Assembly (NCBI RefSeq): GCF_004339565.1
Contig: NZ_SMFZ01000001.1
Span: 2,170,001 to 2,234,000 of the forward strand
Length of the DNA stretch: 64,000 nucleotides
Direction: 5' to 3'
Origin: Pseudonocardia endophytica
GTDB taxonomy: Bacteria > Actinomycetota > Actinomycetes > Mycobacteriales > Pseudonocardiaceae
Shown here: positions 21,560 to 29,821 of the stretch, piece by piece
Position numbering within the stretch: position 1 is the first letter of the stretch
Layout: every line of letters begins with the position of its first letter
Program-made: the position numbers and the translations under genes
The notes under the pieces: generated by a model
Databases searched by the model: none
Told to the model about the DNA's origin: nothing
The model's input: only the letters and a program-made list of their open reading frames with translations

Positions 21560-23260
21560 ATGACCGACACCGAGACCGCCCAGGAGACGCCGACGGTCGG
21601 CTTCGACCGGGAGCCGTCGTCGTACCGGCACTGGTCCCTGGACATCGACTCGCGCGCCGGCATCGCGTACGTGCGCCTGGACGTCGACGAGGACGGCGGG
21701 ATCGTGCCCGGCTACGAGCTGAAGATGAACAGCTACGACCTCGGCGTGGACATCGAGCTCTACGACCTCACCCAGCGGCTGCGCTTCGAGCACCCGCACG
21801 TCCGGGCCGTCGTGCTGACCAGCGGCAAGGACCGCAACTTCTGCGCCGGGGCGAACATCCGGATGCTCGCGCAGAGCCCGCACAGCTGGAAGGTGAACTT
21901 CTGCAAGTTCACCAACGAGACGCGCAACGGCATCGAGGACGCGACCGCGAACTCCGGCCAGACCTGGATCGCCGCGCTGAACGGCACGGCCGCCGGCGGC
22001 GGCTACGAGATGGCGCTGGCCTGCGAGCAGATCCTGCTGATCGACGACAACTCCTCGACGGTCGCGCTGCCAGAGGTCCCGCTGCTCGGGGTGCTGCCGG
22101 GCACCGGCGGCCTGACCCGGGTCACCGACAAGCGCAAGGTCCGCAAGGACCGCGCCGACGTGTTCGCGACGCGCTCGGAGGGCTTCGGCGGCAAGCAGGC
22201 CGTCGAGTGGAAGCTCGTCGACGAGGTCATCCCGAAGCGCCGCTGGGACGAGACGGTGCGCGAGCGCGCGTCGGCCGCCGTGGCGGCGTCGTCGCGCACC
22301 GGGGACGAGACCGGAATCGTCCTACCGCCGCTGGACCGCAGCGAGGATGCCGACGGGATCTCCTACAACCACGTCCGTGCGACGTTCGACCGCGACCAGG
22401 GCCTGGTGGAGATCACCATCGACGGCCCGGCCGGCGGCGTCCCGGAGTCCCTGGACCGGGTGCACGAGCTGGGGGCCGACTTCTGGCCGCTGGCCATGAC
22501 CCGCGAGCTGGACGACCTGATCCTGCGGCTGCGCACGAACGAGCTGGAGCTCGGCACGTGGGTGATCCGCACGCGCGGAGACCTGGAGGACGCGCTCGCG
22601 TTCGAGCGGGTGATCGCGGACCACGCCGGCGACGACTGGCTGGTCGCGGAGATCCAGCACTACTTCAAGCGCGTGCTCAAGCGGCTCGACGTCACGTCGC
22701 GCTCCCTGATCGCGCTGATCGAGCCGGGCTCCTGCTTCGCCGGCGCGCTGCTGGAGCTGGCGTTCGCCTGCGACCGCCAGTACATGTTGGACGGCACACT
22801 CGACGAGGACGACAACGAGCAGGGCGACGAGGCCCAGATCATGCTGTCGCCGTCGAACTTCGGGGTCTTCCCGATGTCCAACGGGCTGTCCCGGCTGGGG
22901 TCGCGGTTCTGGGGGGACGACGACCACGTCGCGAAGCTCCGGCAGGAGACCGGCCGCCGGATCGAGGCACAGGAGGCCTTGGCGTTGGGCCTGGTCACCG
23001 ACGCCCCGGACGACATCGACTGGGAGGACGAGGTCCGGATCATGCTGGAGGAGCGGGCGGCGCTCTCGCCGGACGCGCTCACCGGCATGGAGGCCAACCA
23101 CCGCTTCGTCGGGCCGGAGACGATGGAGTCGCGGATCTTCTCCCGTCTCACCGCCTGGCAGAACTGGATCTTCATCCGCCCCAACGCCTCCGGGCCGGAC
23201 GGGGCGCTGCGCAAGTACGGCACGGGCCGCAGGGCCGACTTCGACCGCAAGCGGGTGTGA
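21560..23260 (+). CDS. boxC: 2,3-epoxybenzoyl-CoA dihydrolase BoxC
   Basis: A ring-cleaving lyase of 566 residues (family members are about 550) with two crotonase-like parts. It opens epoxybenzoyl-CoA without oxygen, releasing formate and giving a semialdehyde-CoA. Recognisable parts are KDRNFCAGANIRML near residue 95, AALNGTAAGGGYEMALACEQ (oxyanion-hole loop, residue 145), LGVLPGTGGLTRV and, in the second half, IEPGSCFAGALLELAFACDR. AGGAGG precedes ATG 21560; an upstream reading of 29 residues would cross the promoter. boxB follows after three bases. Confidence 0.95.
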   Translation: MTDTETAQETPTVGFDREPSSYRHWSLDIDSRAGIAYVRLDVDEDGGIVPGYELKMNSYDLGVDIELYDLTQRLRFEHPHVRAVVLTSGKDRNFCAGANIRMLAQSPHSWKVNFCKFTNETRNGIEDATANSGQTWIAALNGTAAGGGYEMALACEQILLIDDNSSTVALPEVPLLGVLPGTGGLTRVTDKRKVRKDRADVFATRSEGFGGKQAVEWKLVDEVIPKRRWDETVRERASAAVAASSRTGDETGIVLPPLDRSEDADGISYNHVRATFDRDQGLVEITIDGPAGGVPESLDRVHELGADFWPLAMTRELDDLILRLRTNELELGTWVIRTRGDLEDALAFERVIADHAGDDWLVAEIQHYFKRVLKRLDVTSRSLIALIEPGSCFAGALLELAFACDRQYMLDGTLDEDDNEQGDEAQIMLSPSNFGVFPMSNGLSRLGSRFWGDDDHVAKLRQETGRRIEAQEALALGLVTDAPDDIDWEDEVRIMLEERAALSPDALTGMEANHRFVGPETMESRIFSRLTAWQNWIFIRPNASGPDGALRKYGTGRRADFDRKRV

Positions 23261-23263
23261 CAC

Positions 23264-24676
23264 ATGTCGATCGACTACTCCGAGAAGATCCCGAACAACG
23301 TCGACCTGGCCGGGGACCGCAAGCTGCAGCGCGCGCTGGAGTCCTGGCAGCCGAACTTCATCAACTGGTGGAAGACGATGGGCCCGGCCGTGCCGACCCA
23401 GGACGTCTACCTGCGCACCGCCGTCGACGTGGGCAAGGAGGGCTGGGCGCAGTTCGGCCACGTCGCGATGGAGGAGTACCGCTGGGGCGTGTTCCTCGCC
23501 GAGCGGGGCGACGACCGGCGGATCGCGTTCGGCGAGAACAAGGGCGAGCCGGTCTGGCAGCAGGTGCCCGGTGAGCACCGCGCCGACCTGCAGCGCCTGA
23601 TCGTCATCCAGGGCGACACCGAGCCCGCGTCGGTCGAGCAGCAGCGCCGCCTCGGCGAGACCGCGCCGAGCCTCTACGACCTGCGGAACCTGTTCCAGGT
23701 CAACGTCGAGGAGGGCCGTCACCTCTGGGCGATGGTCTACCTGCTGCACGCCTACTTCGGCCGCAACGGCCGCGAGGAGGCCGAGGCGCTGCTGCACCGC
23801 AACTCCGGCGACCTGGACAGCCCGCGCATCCTCGGCGCGTTCAACGAGGAGACGCCGGACTGGCTGAGCTTCTACATGTTCACCTACTTCACCGACCGCG
23901 ACGGGAAGTACCAGCTCGGCACGCTCAAGGAGTCCGCGTTCGACCCGCTGTCCCGGACCTGCGAGTTCATGCTCAAGGAAGAGGCCCACCACATGTTCGT
24001 GGGCACCACGGGCATCGACCGGGTCGTCCAGCGGACATGTGAGCTGATGCGCGAGCACGACACGGCCGACATCGCCCCGCACGGCGGCGTCCCGCTCGAC
24101 GTGATCCAGAAGTACATCAACTTCCACTACTCCGTGAGCCTGGACCTGTTCGGCTCCGAGCAGTCCACGAACGCGGCGAACTACTTCACCGCCGGGCTCA
24201 AGGGCCGCTGGCAGGAGGAGCGCCGCCGCGACGACCACGTCCTCACCGAGGACGCGTACGACATGGAGCTCGTCAAGGACTCCGCGGTGACCACCGACGA
24301 GGTCCCCGCGCTGCTGGCCCTGAACCTGGACCTGCGCAACGAGTACGTGAAGGACTGCCAGTCCGGGCTCAAGCGTTGGAACAAGATCCTGGAGAAGAAC
24401 GGGTTCGACGACCGGGTCTACCTCCCGCACGTCGGGTTCAACCGCAACGTCGGGCTGTTCGGCGAACACAGCATCACGCCGAAGGGCGACCTCGTCTCCT
24501 CCGAGACGTGGGAGGCCAAGCGCGACAGCTGGCTGCCCAGCGAGGGCGACCGCACGTTCGTGCAGAGCCTGATGCGCCCGGTCTACGAGCCCGGCAAGAT
24601 CGCCGGCTGGATCGCCCCGCCGTCGAACGGGATCAACGGCAAGCCGTTCGAGTACGAGTACGTGCACTTCGCCTGA
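23264..24676 (+). CDS. boxB: Benzoyl-CoA 2,3-epoxidase, oxygenase component BoxB
   Basis: A diiron ferritin-like monooxygenase of 470 residues that epoxidises benzoyl-CoA. Iron-ligand helices are visible in VNVEEGRHLWAMVY (Glu, His) near residue 150 and MLKEEAHHMFVG (Glu, His) near residue 240; the C-terminus keeps the family ending with YEYVHF. It starts three bases after boxC, so they form one operon. The enzyme needs electrons from the reductase BoxA, which is not encoded here, so another ferredoxin/reductase must serve or boxA lies elsewhere. Confidence 0.95.
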   Translation: MSIDYSEKIPNNVDLAGDRKLQRALESWQPNFINWWKTMGPAVPTQDVYLRTAVDVGKEGWAQFGHVAMEEYRWGVFLAERGDDRRIAFGENKGEPVWQQVPGEHRADLQRLIVIQGDTEPASVEQQRRLGETAPSLYDLRNLFQVNVEEGRHLWAMVYLLHAYFGRNGREEAEALLHRNSGDLDSPRILGAFNEETPDWLSFYMFTYFTDRDGKYQLGTLKESAFDPLSRTCEFMLKEEAHHMFVGTTGIDRVVQRTCELMREHDTADIAPHGGVPLDVIQKYINFHYSVSLDLFGSEQSTNAANYFTAGLKGRWQEERRRDDHVLTEDAYDMELVKDSAVTTDEVPALLALNLDLRNEYVKDCQSGLKRWNKILEKNGFDDRVYLPHVGFNRNVGLFGEHSITPKGDLVSSETWEAKRDSWLPSEGDRTFVQSLMRPVYEPGKIAGWIAPPSNGINGKPFEYEYVHFA

Positions 24677-24737
24677 CCCGCCGACCCCTGCCCGGCACCC
24701 GGCACGGTCCGGCACCCGGCACCATCCCACCCGTTCC

Positions 24738-24790
24738 CGAACGAACGGCACCTTCGAGCAATGTGATTGCCCGAAGGTGCCGTTCGTTCG
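24738..24790. repeat. Dispersed 53-bp hairpin repeat, copy 1
   Basis: A near-perfect palindrome: left arm CGAACGAACGGCACCTTCG, then AGCAATGTGATTGCC, then the matching right arm. It lies between boxB and the end of the convergent membrane gene, where it could terminate both. Near-identical copies occur at 26217, 37095 and 52183. Confidence 0.85.
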
Positions 24791-24813
24791 CGCCAAGGGG
24801 GCGGCGGCGACGG

Positions 24814-25506
24814 TCAGCGGGTCGCCTCGGCCAGGTAGGTCGCGGTCGGGTTCCGGTAGTGGAGCACCTGCCCACCGACGATCAGGACCGCTCCGACGGC
24901 GAACGCGATCCAGAACGGGAGCGGCGCCGCACCACCGCCGGTGAGGTTGTAGACCGTGTTGGCGACGGCGAGCACGGCCAGGACGGTCACGACCATCCGG
25001 CCGCGCCGCCAGCCGGCCCGCACCAGCCACAGCACCGGGAGGGCCGCTCCGGGGGCGACCCCACCGGCCACCCCGCCGATCGTCCCGACCACGATCATCC
25101 CGACCACCGTCAGCGCCGCACCCACGACGAGCGGCCGGGGTGGCGCCGGGGCCGGGGCGACCACCGGCGTGCGCTGCCCGTGCCGTCGCTCCCACTTCAG
25201 GGTGGTGGCGCCTGCGGGCCGCTCACGCGCCGTCGTCGCCTTCGTCTCGCCGTAGAGCTGCTTGGCCCACCGGGACGCGGGCGGCGCGAGCCGGACCGCG
25301 GCCACGATCCATACGATCAGGCCCACGACGATGGCGGTCATCGAGAGGACGCCCGCCCCGTTGAGGGTCAGCACCCCGCCCGCGGCGAACGTCAGGCCGA
25401 CGACGAACAGCACGTACTTCTGCTTGAGCAGCACCGCCGAGGGGAACGCCCAGATCACCACCAGCACGAGCGTGATCGCGACGGAGGTCAGCAACGCGAC
25501 GTTCAC
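24814..25506 (-). CDS. Multi-pass membrane protein, unknown function
   Basis: A protein of about 230 residues with six likely membrane helices, three (VALLTSVAITLVLVVIWAF, YVLFVVGLTFAAGGVLTL, MTAIVVGLIVWIVAAVRL) before and three after a basic cytosolic loop of about 50 residues (RWAKQLYGETKATTARE). GTG 25506 opens just before the first helix; GTG 25515 and GTG 25608 are in-frame alternatives. The upstream gene (25618-26202) has a similar layout and the motif pair SxWA...Y, so the two look like a paralogous partner pair. Copies of the 53-bp hairpin flank the pair on both sides. No family recognised. Confidence 0.7.
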   Translation of the reverse strand: MNVALLTSVAITLVLVVIWAFPSAVLLKQKYVLFVVGLTFAAGGVLTLNGAGVLSMTAIVVGLIVWIVAAVRLAPPASRWAKQLYGETKATTARERPAGATTLKWERRHGQRTPVVAPAPAPPRPLVVGAALTVVGMIVVGTIGGVAGGVAPGAALPVLWLVRAGWRRGRMVVTVLAVLAVANTVYNLTGGGAAPLPFWIAFAVGAVLIVGGQVLHYRNPTATYLAEATR

Positions 25507-25617
25507 GACCTGCACCGTGCCACAGGCGCGGGCCGGGACCGTGACCCCTCCGCCGTCGAGATGAACACCACGGTCGTTCGGGCGATGCGTGACGACCGTG
25601 ACGTTCACGTCGGCCGG

Positions 25618-26202
25618 TCACCTGGGCGTGGGTGCCGTCGAGCGTCCCGCGTGGACGTGCAGCACGACGGCCCCGACCAGCACGACCAGCGCCGCGGCCG
25701 CCCCGGGCAGCGTCGCAGGGTCGGGAAGGCCGGCGACGACCAGGACCGTCTCGACGGCCGCCAGCACCGCGGCGAGCCCGAGGCAGATGCGACCCGACAG
25801 CGGCCGACCGGCCGACGCGAGCAGCGCGTGTCCGATGAGGACGCCGCCGGCCAGCGACGTCACCGTCCCCAGCGGGACGCCGCCCAGGACGCCGACGACG
25901 ACCGTCGCGAAACCCGCCGTCGATCCCGGCCCCCGCTCGGCGGCCACCACCGAGCCACCGAACCGCGCGTTGGCCTGCACCATCCGGTCCGCGTCGTAGC
26001 GCCACCGGGCCCACGGCGAGTCCGGTTTCGCGACCCGGGTGATACCGATGATCCCGATCACCGACACGATCGACAGCGGGGCGATCAGCGCGAGCCGTCG
26101 CTTGCCCTTGAGCCAGTGCACGGTCCCGACGCCGGTCACGAGCGTCAGGATCGCGCCGAGCGGGACCAGGACGTCGCCGACGAGCGTGAGGCCGCCGGTC
26201 AC
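25618..26202 (-). CDS. Multi-pass membrane protein, partner of the preceding gene
   Basis: A protein of 194 residues with about five hydrophobic helices. Two near the N-terminus (LVPLGAILTLVTGVGTVHWL, LIAPLSIVSVIGIIGI) precede a short cytosolic segment (SPWARWRYDADRMVQANARF), and three follow. GTG 26202 starts 15 bases inside hairpin copy 2. It is first in a two-gene transcription unit with the 24814-25506 gene. No transport or enzyme motif is visible. Confidence 0.65.
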   Translation of the reverse strand: MTGGLTLVGDVLVPLGAILTLVTGVGTVHWLKGKRRLALIAPLSIVSVIGIIGITRVAKPDSPWARWRYDADRMVQANARFGGSVVAAERGPGSTAGFATVVVGVLGGVPLGTVTSLAGGVLIGHALLASAGRPLSGRICLGLAAVLAAVETVLVVAGLPDPATLPGAAAALVVLVGAVVLHVHAGRSTAPTPR

Positions 26203-26216
26203 GGCCCGCCCCGCCC

Positions 26217-26269
26217 CGAACGAACGGCACCCTCGAGCAATGTCACTGCTCGAGGGTGCCGTTCGTTCG
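26217..26269. repeat. Dispersed 53-bp hairpin repeat, copy 2
   Basis: Arms begin CGAACGAACGGCACC and pair over about 23 bp around TGTCA. Unlike copy 1 it sits between divergent genes (membrane pair to the left, MarR gene to the right), so it cannot simply be a transcription terminator. Confidence 0.85.
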
Positions 26270-26385
26270 GGCCTGGCGCCCGGTGAGCACGCCGCGCGAC
26301 CCGGCGAGCGCCCGATCGGCGAGCTCGGGCGAGCTGGGTGAGCACTCTCGCGACGCGGCGGGGCGAGCGGCCGCGACGACCATCC

Positions 26386-26400
26386 GGGCACGTATGATCG
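26386..26400 (+). promoter_or_regulatory. MarR-gene promoter with possible autoregulatory half-site
   Basis: TATGAT (26393-26398) is a good -10 about 54 bases before the MarR start. The overlapping GCACGTATGATCGG resembles GCACGTACTATCCGG in the operator block at the nic promoters, so the regulator may repress itself. Confidence 0.4.
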
Positions 26401-26451
26401 GCGCGGATCCGGGGAGCGAGGAAACCGGTCCTGATCGGGTACGGAGGGGTC

Positions 26452-26952
26452 ATGGGCGAGCCGCAGCCGCGTCGGAGCCAGCCGACCGCCACTCCGCCTG
26501 CGGACCTCGTCGCCGCCCCCGGCTACGGAGCGCGGCGGATGTACCAGGCCTATCTCGCGGCATGGAACCGGCACGTCGACGGCGTGACGACCGGGCCGCA
26601 GTTCGCCGTGCTCTCCGCGATCCGCGCCTACCCCGACTCCGACCAGAGCTCGCTCGCGGGCGCCGTCGCGCTGGACACCTCGACGATGGCCGACGTGTGC
26701 CGCCGGATGGAGCGCCGCGGGCTGATCCGGCGCACCGAGTCGCCGCGGGACGCCCGTCGCAAGATCCTCTCCCTCACCGACGACGGGATCGCGGCGCTCG
26801 AGGAGGTCACCCGCCGGACCCGGCGGCTGGACCGCGAGCTGCTGGAGGCCCTGCCCGAGGAGCGCCGCGGCGAGATCGCCGGCCTGCTCAACACGCTGGG
26901 TGCGCACTGGGAGAAGGTCGCCGACCGCGGCCCGCTGAGCGACACCGCGTGA
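26452..26952 (+). CDS. MarR-family regulator, probable NicR-like repressor
   Basis: A winged-helix protein of 166 residues. The recognition region SSLAGAVALDTSTMADVCRR is near residue 65 and the wing RTESPRDARRKILSLTDDG near 98, the usual MarR layout; the C-terminal helices would dimerise. It lies 164 bases upstream of nicC on the same strand, separated by a hairpin terminator. In Pseudomonas putida the nic genes are controlled by the MarR protein NicR, with a pathway intermediate as inducer, so the same job is likely here. Confidence 0.85.
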   Translation: MGEPQPRRSQPTATPPADLVAAPGYGARRMYQAYLAAWNRHVDGVTTGPQFAVLSAIRAYPDSDQSSLAGAVALDTSTMADVCRRMERRGLIRRTESPRDARRKILSLTDDGIAALEEVTRRTRRLDRELLEALPEERRGEIAGLLNTLGAHWEKVADRGPLSDTA

Positions 26953-26955
26953 CCC

Positions 26956-26982
26956 ACGTCCCGTTCGGCGTGAACGGGACGT
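26956..26982 (+). terminator. Hairpin after the MarR gene
   Basis: Arms ACGTCCCGTTC and GAACGGGACGT pair perfectly over 11 bp around GGCGT, three bases after the stop. It separates the regulator transcript from the nic operon. Confidence 0.75.
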
Positions 26983-27020
26983 GACACCGCGTTTCGGTCG
27001 GGGTTCTTTCCGCGCAAACT

Positions 27021-27052
27021 CTTGCGTATTCGGATAGTACGTGCTCGGATTA
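27021..27052 (+). promoter_or_regulatory. nicC operon promoter with shared operator block
   Basis: TTGCGT (27022-27027), 17 bases, then TCGGAT (27045-27050) makes a plausible promoter about 65 bases before nicC. The 22 bases at 27031-27052, with key parts CGGATAGTACGTG and CTCGGATTA, recur exactly on the other strand at 36978-36999, three bases from the same CTTGCGT. The core AGTACGTGCT is nearly palindromic. This is the best candidate binding site for the MarR regulator. Confidence 0.75.
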
Positions 27053-27115
27053 CTTCTCGTGCGGGCTGCGTCACACCGTCGACGGATCGCGGGCCCCGGA
27101 TGCGAGGAGGTAGTC

Positions 27116-28384
27116 GTGGCACCCAGCCAGTCCCTGGAGATCACGGTCGTGGGCGGAGGTCTCGGCGGACTCACCGCCGCGCTCGCGCTGCGGCAGCAGG
27201 GCTTCCGGGTCTCCGTGCTGGAGGCCGCCCCGCAGCTCGGCGAGGTCGGTGCCGGCATCCAGACCGCGCCGAACGCCAGCCGCGTGCTGATCGGGCTGGG
27301 ACTGCGCCCGCAGATGGAACGGATCCACACCGCCCCGCAGGACCAGGTACGCAGGCGCTGGGCCGACGGCAGCGTCATCGCCCAGCTCCCGCTCGGCCGG
27401 TCCGTCGTCGACTCCTACGGTGCCCCGTACTGGCACTACCACCGCGCCGACCTGCACCGGATCCTGCTCGACGCCTGCCTGGACCCGGACGGACCCGGCC
27501 CGGTCGTGGACGTGCACACGGACGCCGCCGTCGTCGGTATCGACCGCGCGAACCCGGACCGGCCGGTCGCCGTCACGGCCCGCGGAGCCCGCGTCGCGGG
27601 CGACGTGCTCGTCGGTGCGGACGGGATCCGCTCGGCCGTCCGCGACCTCGCCGGGTTCGACGACACCCTGGTCTTCTCCGGCGAGATGGCCTACCGGGCA
27701 CTGATCCCCGGCGACCTGATCGCCGACGACCCGGCGACCCGCTTCCTCGTCGACCGCTATCACTCCACGATCTGGTACGGCCCGGACAAGCACCTGGTGC
27801 ACTACGTGATCCGCCAGGGCGAGTTCCTGAACGTGGTCGCGATCGTCCCGTGCTCGCCGGAGGCGGAGCGGGACTGGACGGCCCCGGCGTCGGCCGAGGA
27901 GATGGTCGAGGCGTTCGGCGACTGGGACGACCGCGTCCCGGCCATGCTGTCCAAGGCCAAGGACGACGTCACGGCGTTCGCGCTCTACCGCAGGCGCCGC
28001 GACCCGGTGTGGGTCGACGGCCGGGTCGCGCTGCTCGGTGACGCCTGCCACGCGATGCTCCCCTACCAGGCGCAGGGCGCGTCGCAGGCGATGGAGGACG
28101 CCGCCGTGCTCGCCGAGGAGCTCGGCGCGGCCGGACCATCCGGTGTGGACGGTGCGCTGTCGCGCTACGTGCACCGCCGCGCGAAGCACGCCGGCATGGT
28201 GCAGGACGCGTCGCTGCGGAACATGAGCTTCTACCACCTGCCCGACGGGCCCGAGCAGCGTGCGCGCGACGAGAAGCTGCGCCGCTTCGACGGCGAGTCG
28301 GACGTCTCGTACGACTGGCTCTGGCGCGGATCCCCGCTGCACGATCCGGACAACGAGGCCATCACCTACCAGTTCGCCCGCTAG
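27116..28384 (+). CDS. nicC: 6-hydroxynicotinate 3-monooxygenase NicC
   Basis: A class A FAD monooxygenase of 422 residues, expected to convert 6-hydroxynicotinate to 2,5-dihydroxypyridine with loss of CO2. Flavin motifs are complete: TVVGGGLGGLTAALAL near residue 10, LVGADGIRSAVRD near 165 and LLGDACHAMLPYQAQG near 305. Substrate-side WHYHRADLHR is present. GTG 27116 is chosen for GAGGAGG six bases upstream. It heads a seven-gene operon. A salicylate hydroxylase-like activity would be the alternative if it stood alone; the nic neighbours decide it. At 422 residues it is about 40 longer than P. putida NicC. Confidence 0.9.
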   Translation: MAPSQSLEITVVGGGLGGLTAALALRQQGFRVSVLEAAPQLGEVGAGIQTAPNASRVLIGLGLRPQMERIHTAPQDQVRRRWADGSVIAQLPLGRSVVDSYGAPYWHYHRADLHRILLDACLDPDGPGPVVDVHTDAAVVGIDRANPDRPVAVTARGARVAGDVLVGADGIRSAVRDLAGFDDTLVFSGEMAYRALIPGDLIADDPATRFLVDRYHSTIWYGPDKHLVHYVIRQGEFLNVVAIVPCSPEAERDWTAPASAEEMVEAFGDWDDRVPAMLSKAKDDVTAFALYRRRRDPVWVDGRVALLGDACHAMLPYQAQGASQAMEDAAVLAEELGAAGPSGVDGALSRYVHRRAKHAGMVQDASLRNMSFYHLPDGPEQRARDEKLRRFDGESDVSYDWLWRGSPLHDPDNEAITYQFAR

Positions 28385-28411
28385 CCCCCCCACCACCCGA
28401 GGAGTACCGAC

Positions 28412-29821
28412 ATGCGTACCGGCGACCAGGTCGTCCAGGACCTGCCCTGGCGGTGGAACGTCCAGGGGAAGATCTTCATCATCGGCGGCCTCGGCTACAT
28501 GTTCGACGCCTGGGACGTCGCCCTCAACGGCTTCCTCACGCCGTTGCTGGGCACCGAGTTCGGGCTGTCCACCGGCCAGCGCGGCCTGGTCGCGACGGCC
28601 AACCTGATCGGCATGGCGGTCGGTGCGATCGCGTTCGGCACGATCGCCGACCGGATGGGCCGCAAGAAGGCGTTCAGCGTCACGCTGCTGATCTTCGCCC
28701 TGTTCTCGGTGCTCGGTGCGCTGTCGCCGAACTGGGAGATCTTCCTGGTGCTGCGCTTCCTGGCCGGCGTCGGGCTCGGCGGCTGCATCCCGGTGGACTA
28801 CGCGATCGTCAGCGAGTTCTCCCCGCGCAGGCAGCGGGGCAGGGTCCTGTCCGCGATGGACGGCTGGTGGCCGGTCGGCACCACGCTCGCCGGGCTGTCG
28901 GCGACGCTGCTCGTGCCCGTCGACGGCAACTGGCGATGGATGCTCGTCCTGATGGTGCTGCCCGCGGTCCTGCTGTTCTGGATCCGCCGGGGCGTCCCGG
29001 AGTCCCCGCTCTACCTGGCCCGCACCGGCCGCGAGACCGAGGCCCGTCAGGTCATCGACGACATGGTCCGCCGCACCGGCGCGACCCCGGAGCCCTACGC
29101 GATCAGCGCCGCCGCACCGGAGCCGACGACGTCGCGCCGGCGCGGTCTGGCCGCGCTGGTCGAGCAGCTCCGGATGGTGTGGGCGTTCTCCCCGCGGATC
29201 ACCGGCGTCGCCTGGGCCCTGTTCGTCACGGTCATGGTCGTCTACTACGCGGCGCTGTCCTGGATGCCGTCGATCCTGCGCGCCCAGGGCATGGGCGAGG
29301 TCGCAGCGTTCGGCTCCACCACCGTGATGAACGGTGTCGGCATCCTCGGCGTGATCACCTCGGTGCTGCTGGTCGAGCGCCTCGGCCGCAAGTGGGTGAT
29401 CGGCGTGGCCGCCCCGGCGGCCGCGCTGTCGCTGATCGTGTTCTCCCTGGTCATGGGGTCGTCGACGGCGGCCATCGTGATGATCGCGGTGTTCGGCTTC
29501 TTCGCGCTGGTCGTCATCCCGGTGATGTACGCCTACGTCTCCGAGCTCTACCCGACCGAGCTGCGGGCGTCCGGGTTCGGCTGGGCGTCGTCGTCCAGCC
29601 GGGCGGTCACCGGCTTCGTCCCGCTGATCTTCGGCAGCCTGCTGTGGCCGGTGCTGGGCCTGCCGCTGACGTTCACGCTGATGGGCCTGCTCGTCGTCGC
29701 CGCCGTCGTGTTCATGGCCGTCGGCGCGCCGGAGACCCGCGGCCGGGAGCTGGACCGGATCACCGGGACCGAGCAGCGGGTGGACACCACGTCGGACGCC
29801 CCGGTGGTGGAGAAGGCGTGA
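28412..29821 (+). CDS. nicT: MFS transporter, probable nicotinate uptake
   Basis: A 12-helix major facilitator of 469 residues of the aromatic acid/metabolite symporter type. The loop 2-3 signature is GTIADRMGRKKAF near residue 80; the mirrored loop is LLVERLGRKWVIG near 330; YVSELYPTELRASGFG near 380 is typical of the family. The central cytosolic loop carries TSRRRGLAALVEQLR. GAGGAG precedes its ATG, 27 bases after nicC. Its place in the operon points to nicotinate or 6-hydroxynicotinate as cargo; the sequence alone does not fix this. Confidence 0.85.
   Translation: MRTGDQVVQDLPWRWNVQGKIFIIGGLGYMFDAWDVALNGFLTPLLGTEFGLSTGQRGLVATANLIGMAVGAIAFGTIADRMGRKKAFSVTLLIFALFSVLGALSPNWEIFLVLRFLAGVGLGGCIPVDYAIVSEFSPRRQRGRVLSAMDGWWPVGTTLAGLSATLLVPVDGNWRWMLVLMVLPAVLLFWIRRGVPESPLYLARTGRETEARQVIDDMVRRTGATPEPYAISAAAPEPTTSRRRGLAALVEQLRMVWAFSPRITGVAWALFVTVMVVYYAALSWMPSILRAQGMGEVAAFGSTTVMNGVGILGVITSVLLVERLGRKWVIGVAAPAAALSLIVFSLVMGSSTAAIVMIAVFGFFALVVIPVMYAYVSELYPTELRASGFGWASSSSRAVTGFVPLIFGSLLWPVLGLPLTFTLMGLLVVAAVVFMAVGAPETRGRELDRITGTEQRVDTTSDAPVVEKA

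Noticed and set aside
27071..28396. Open frame antisense to nicC
   Set aside because: Val/Arg/Asp-rich shadow without domains; nicC on the other strand has complete flavin motifs and a good ribosome site.
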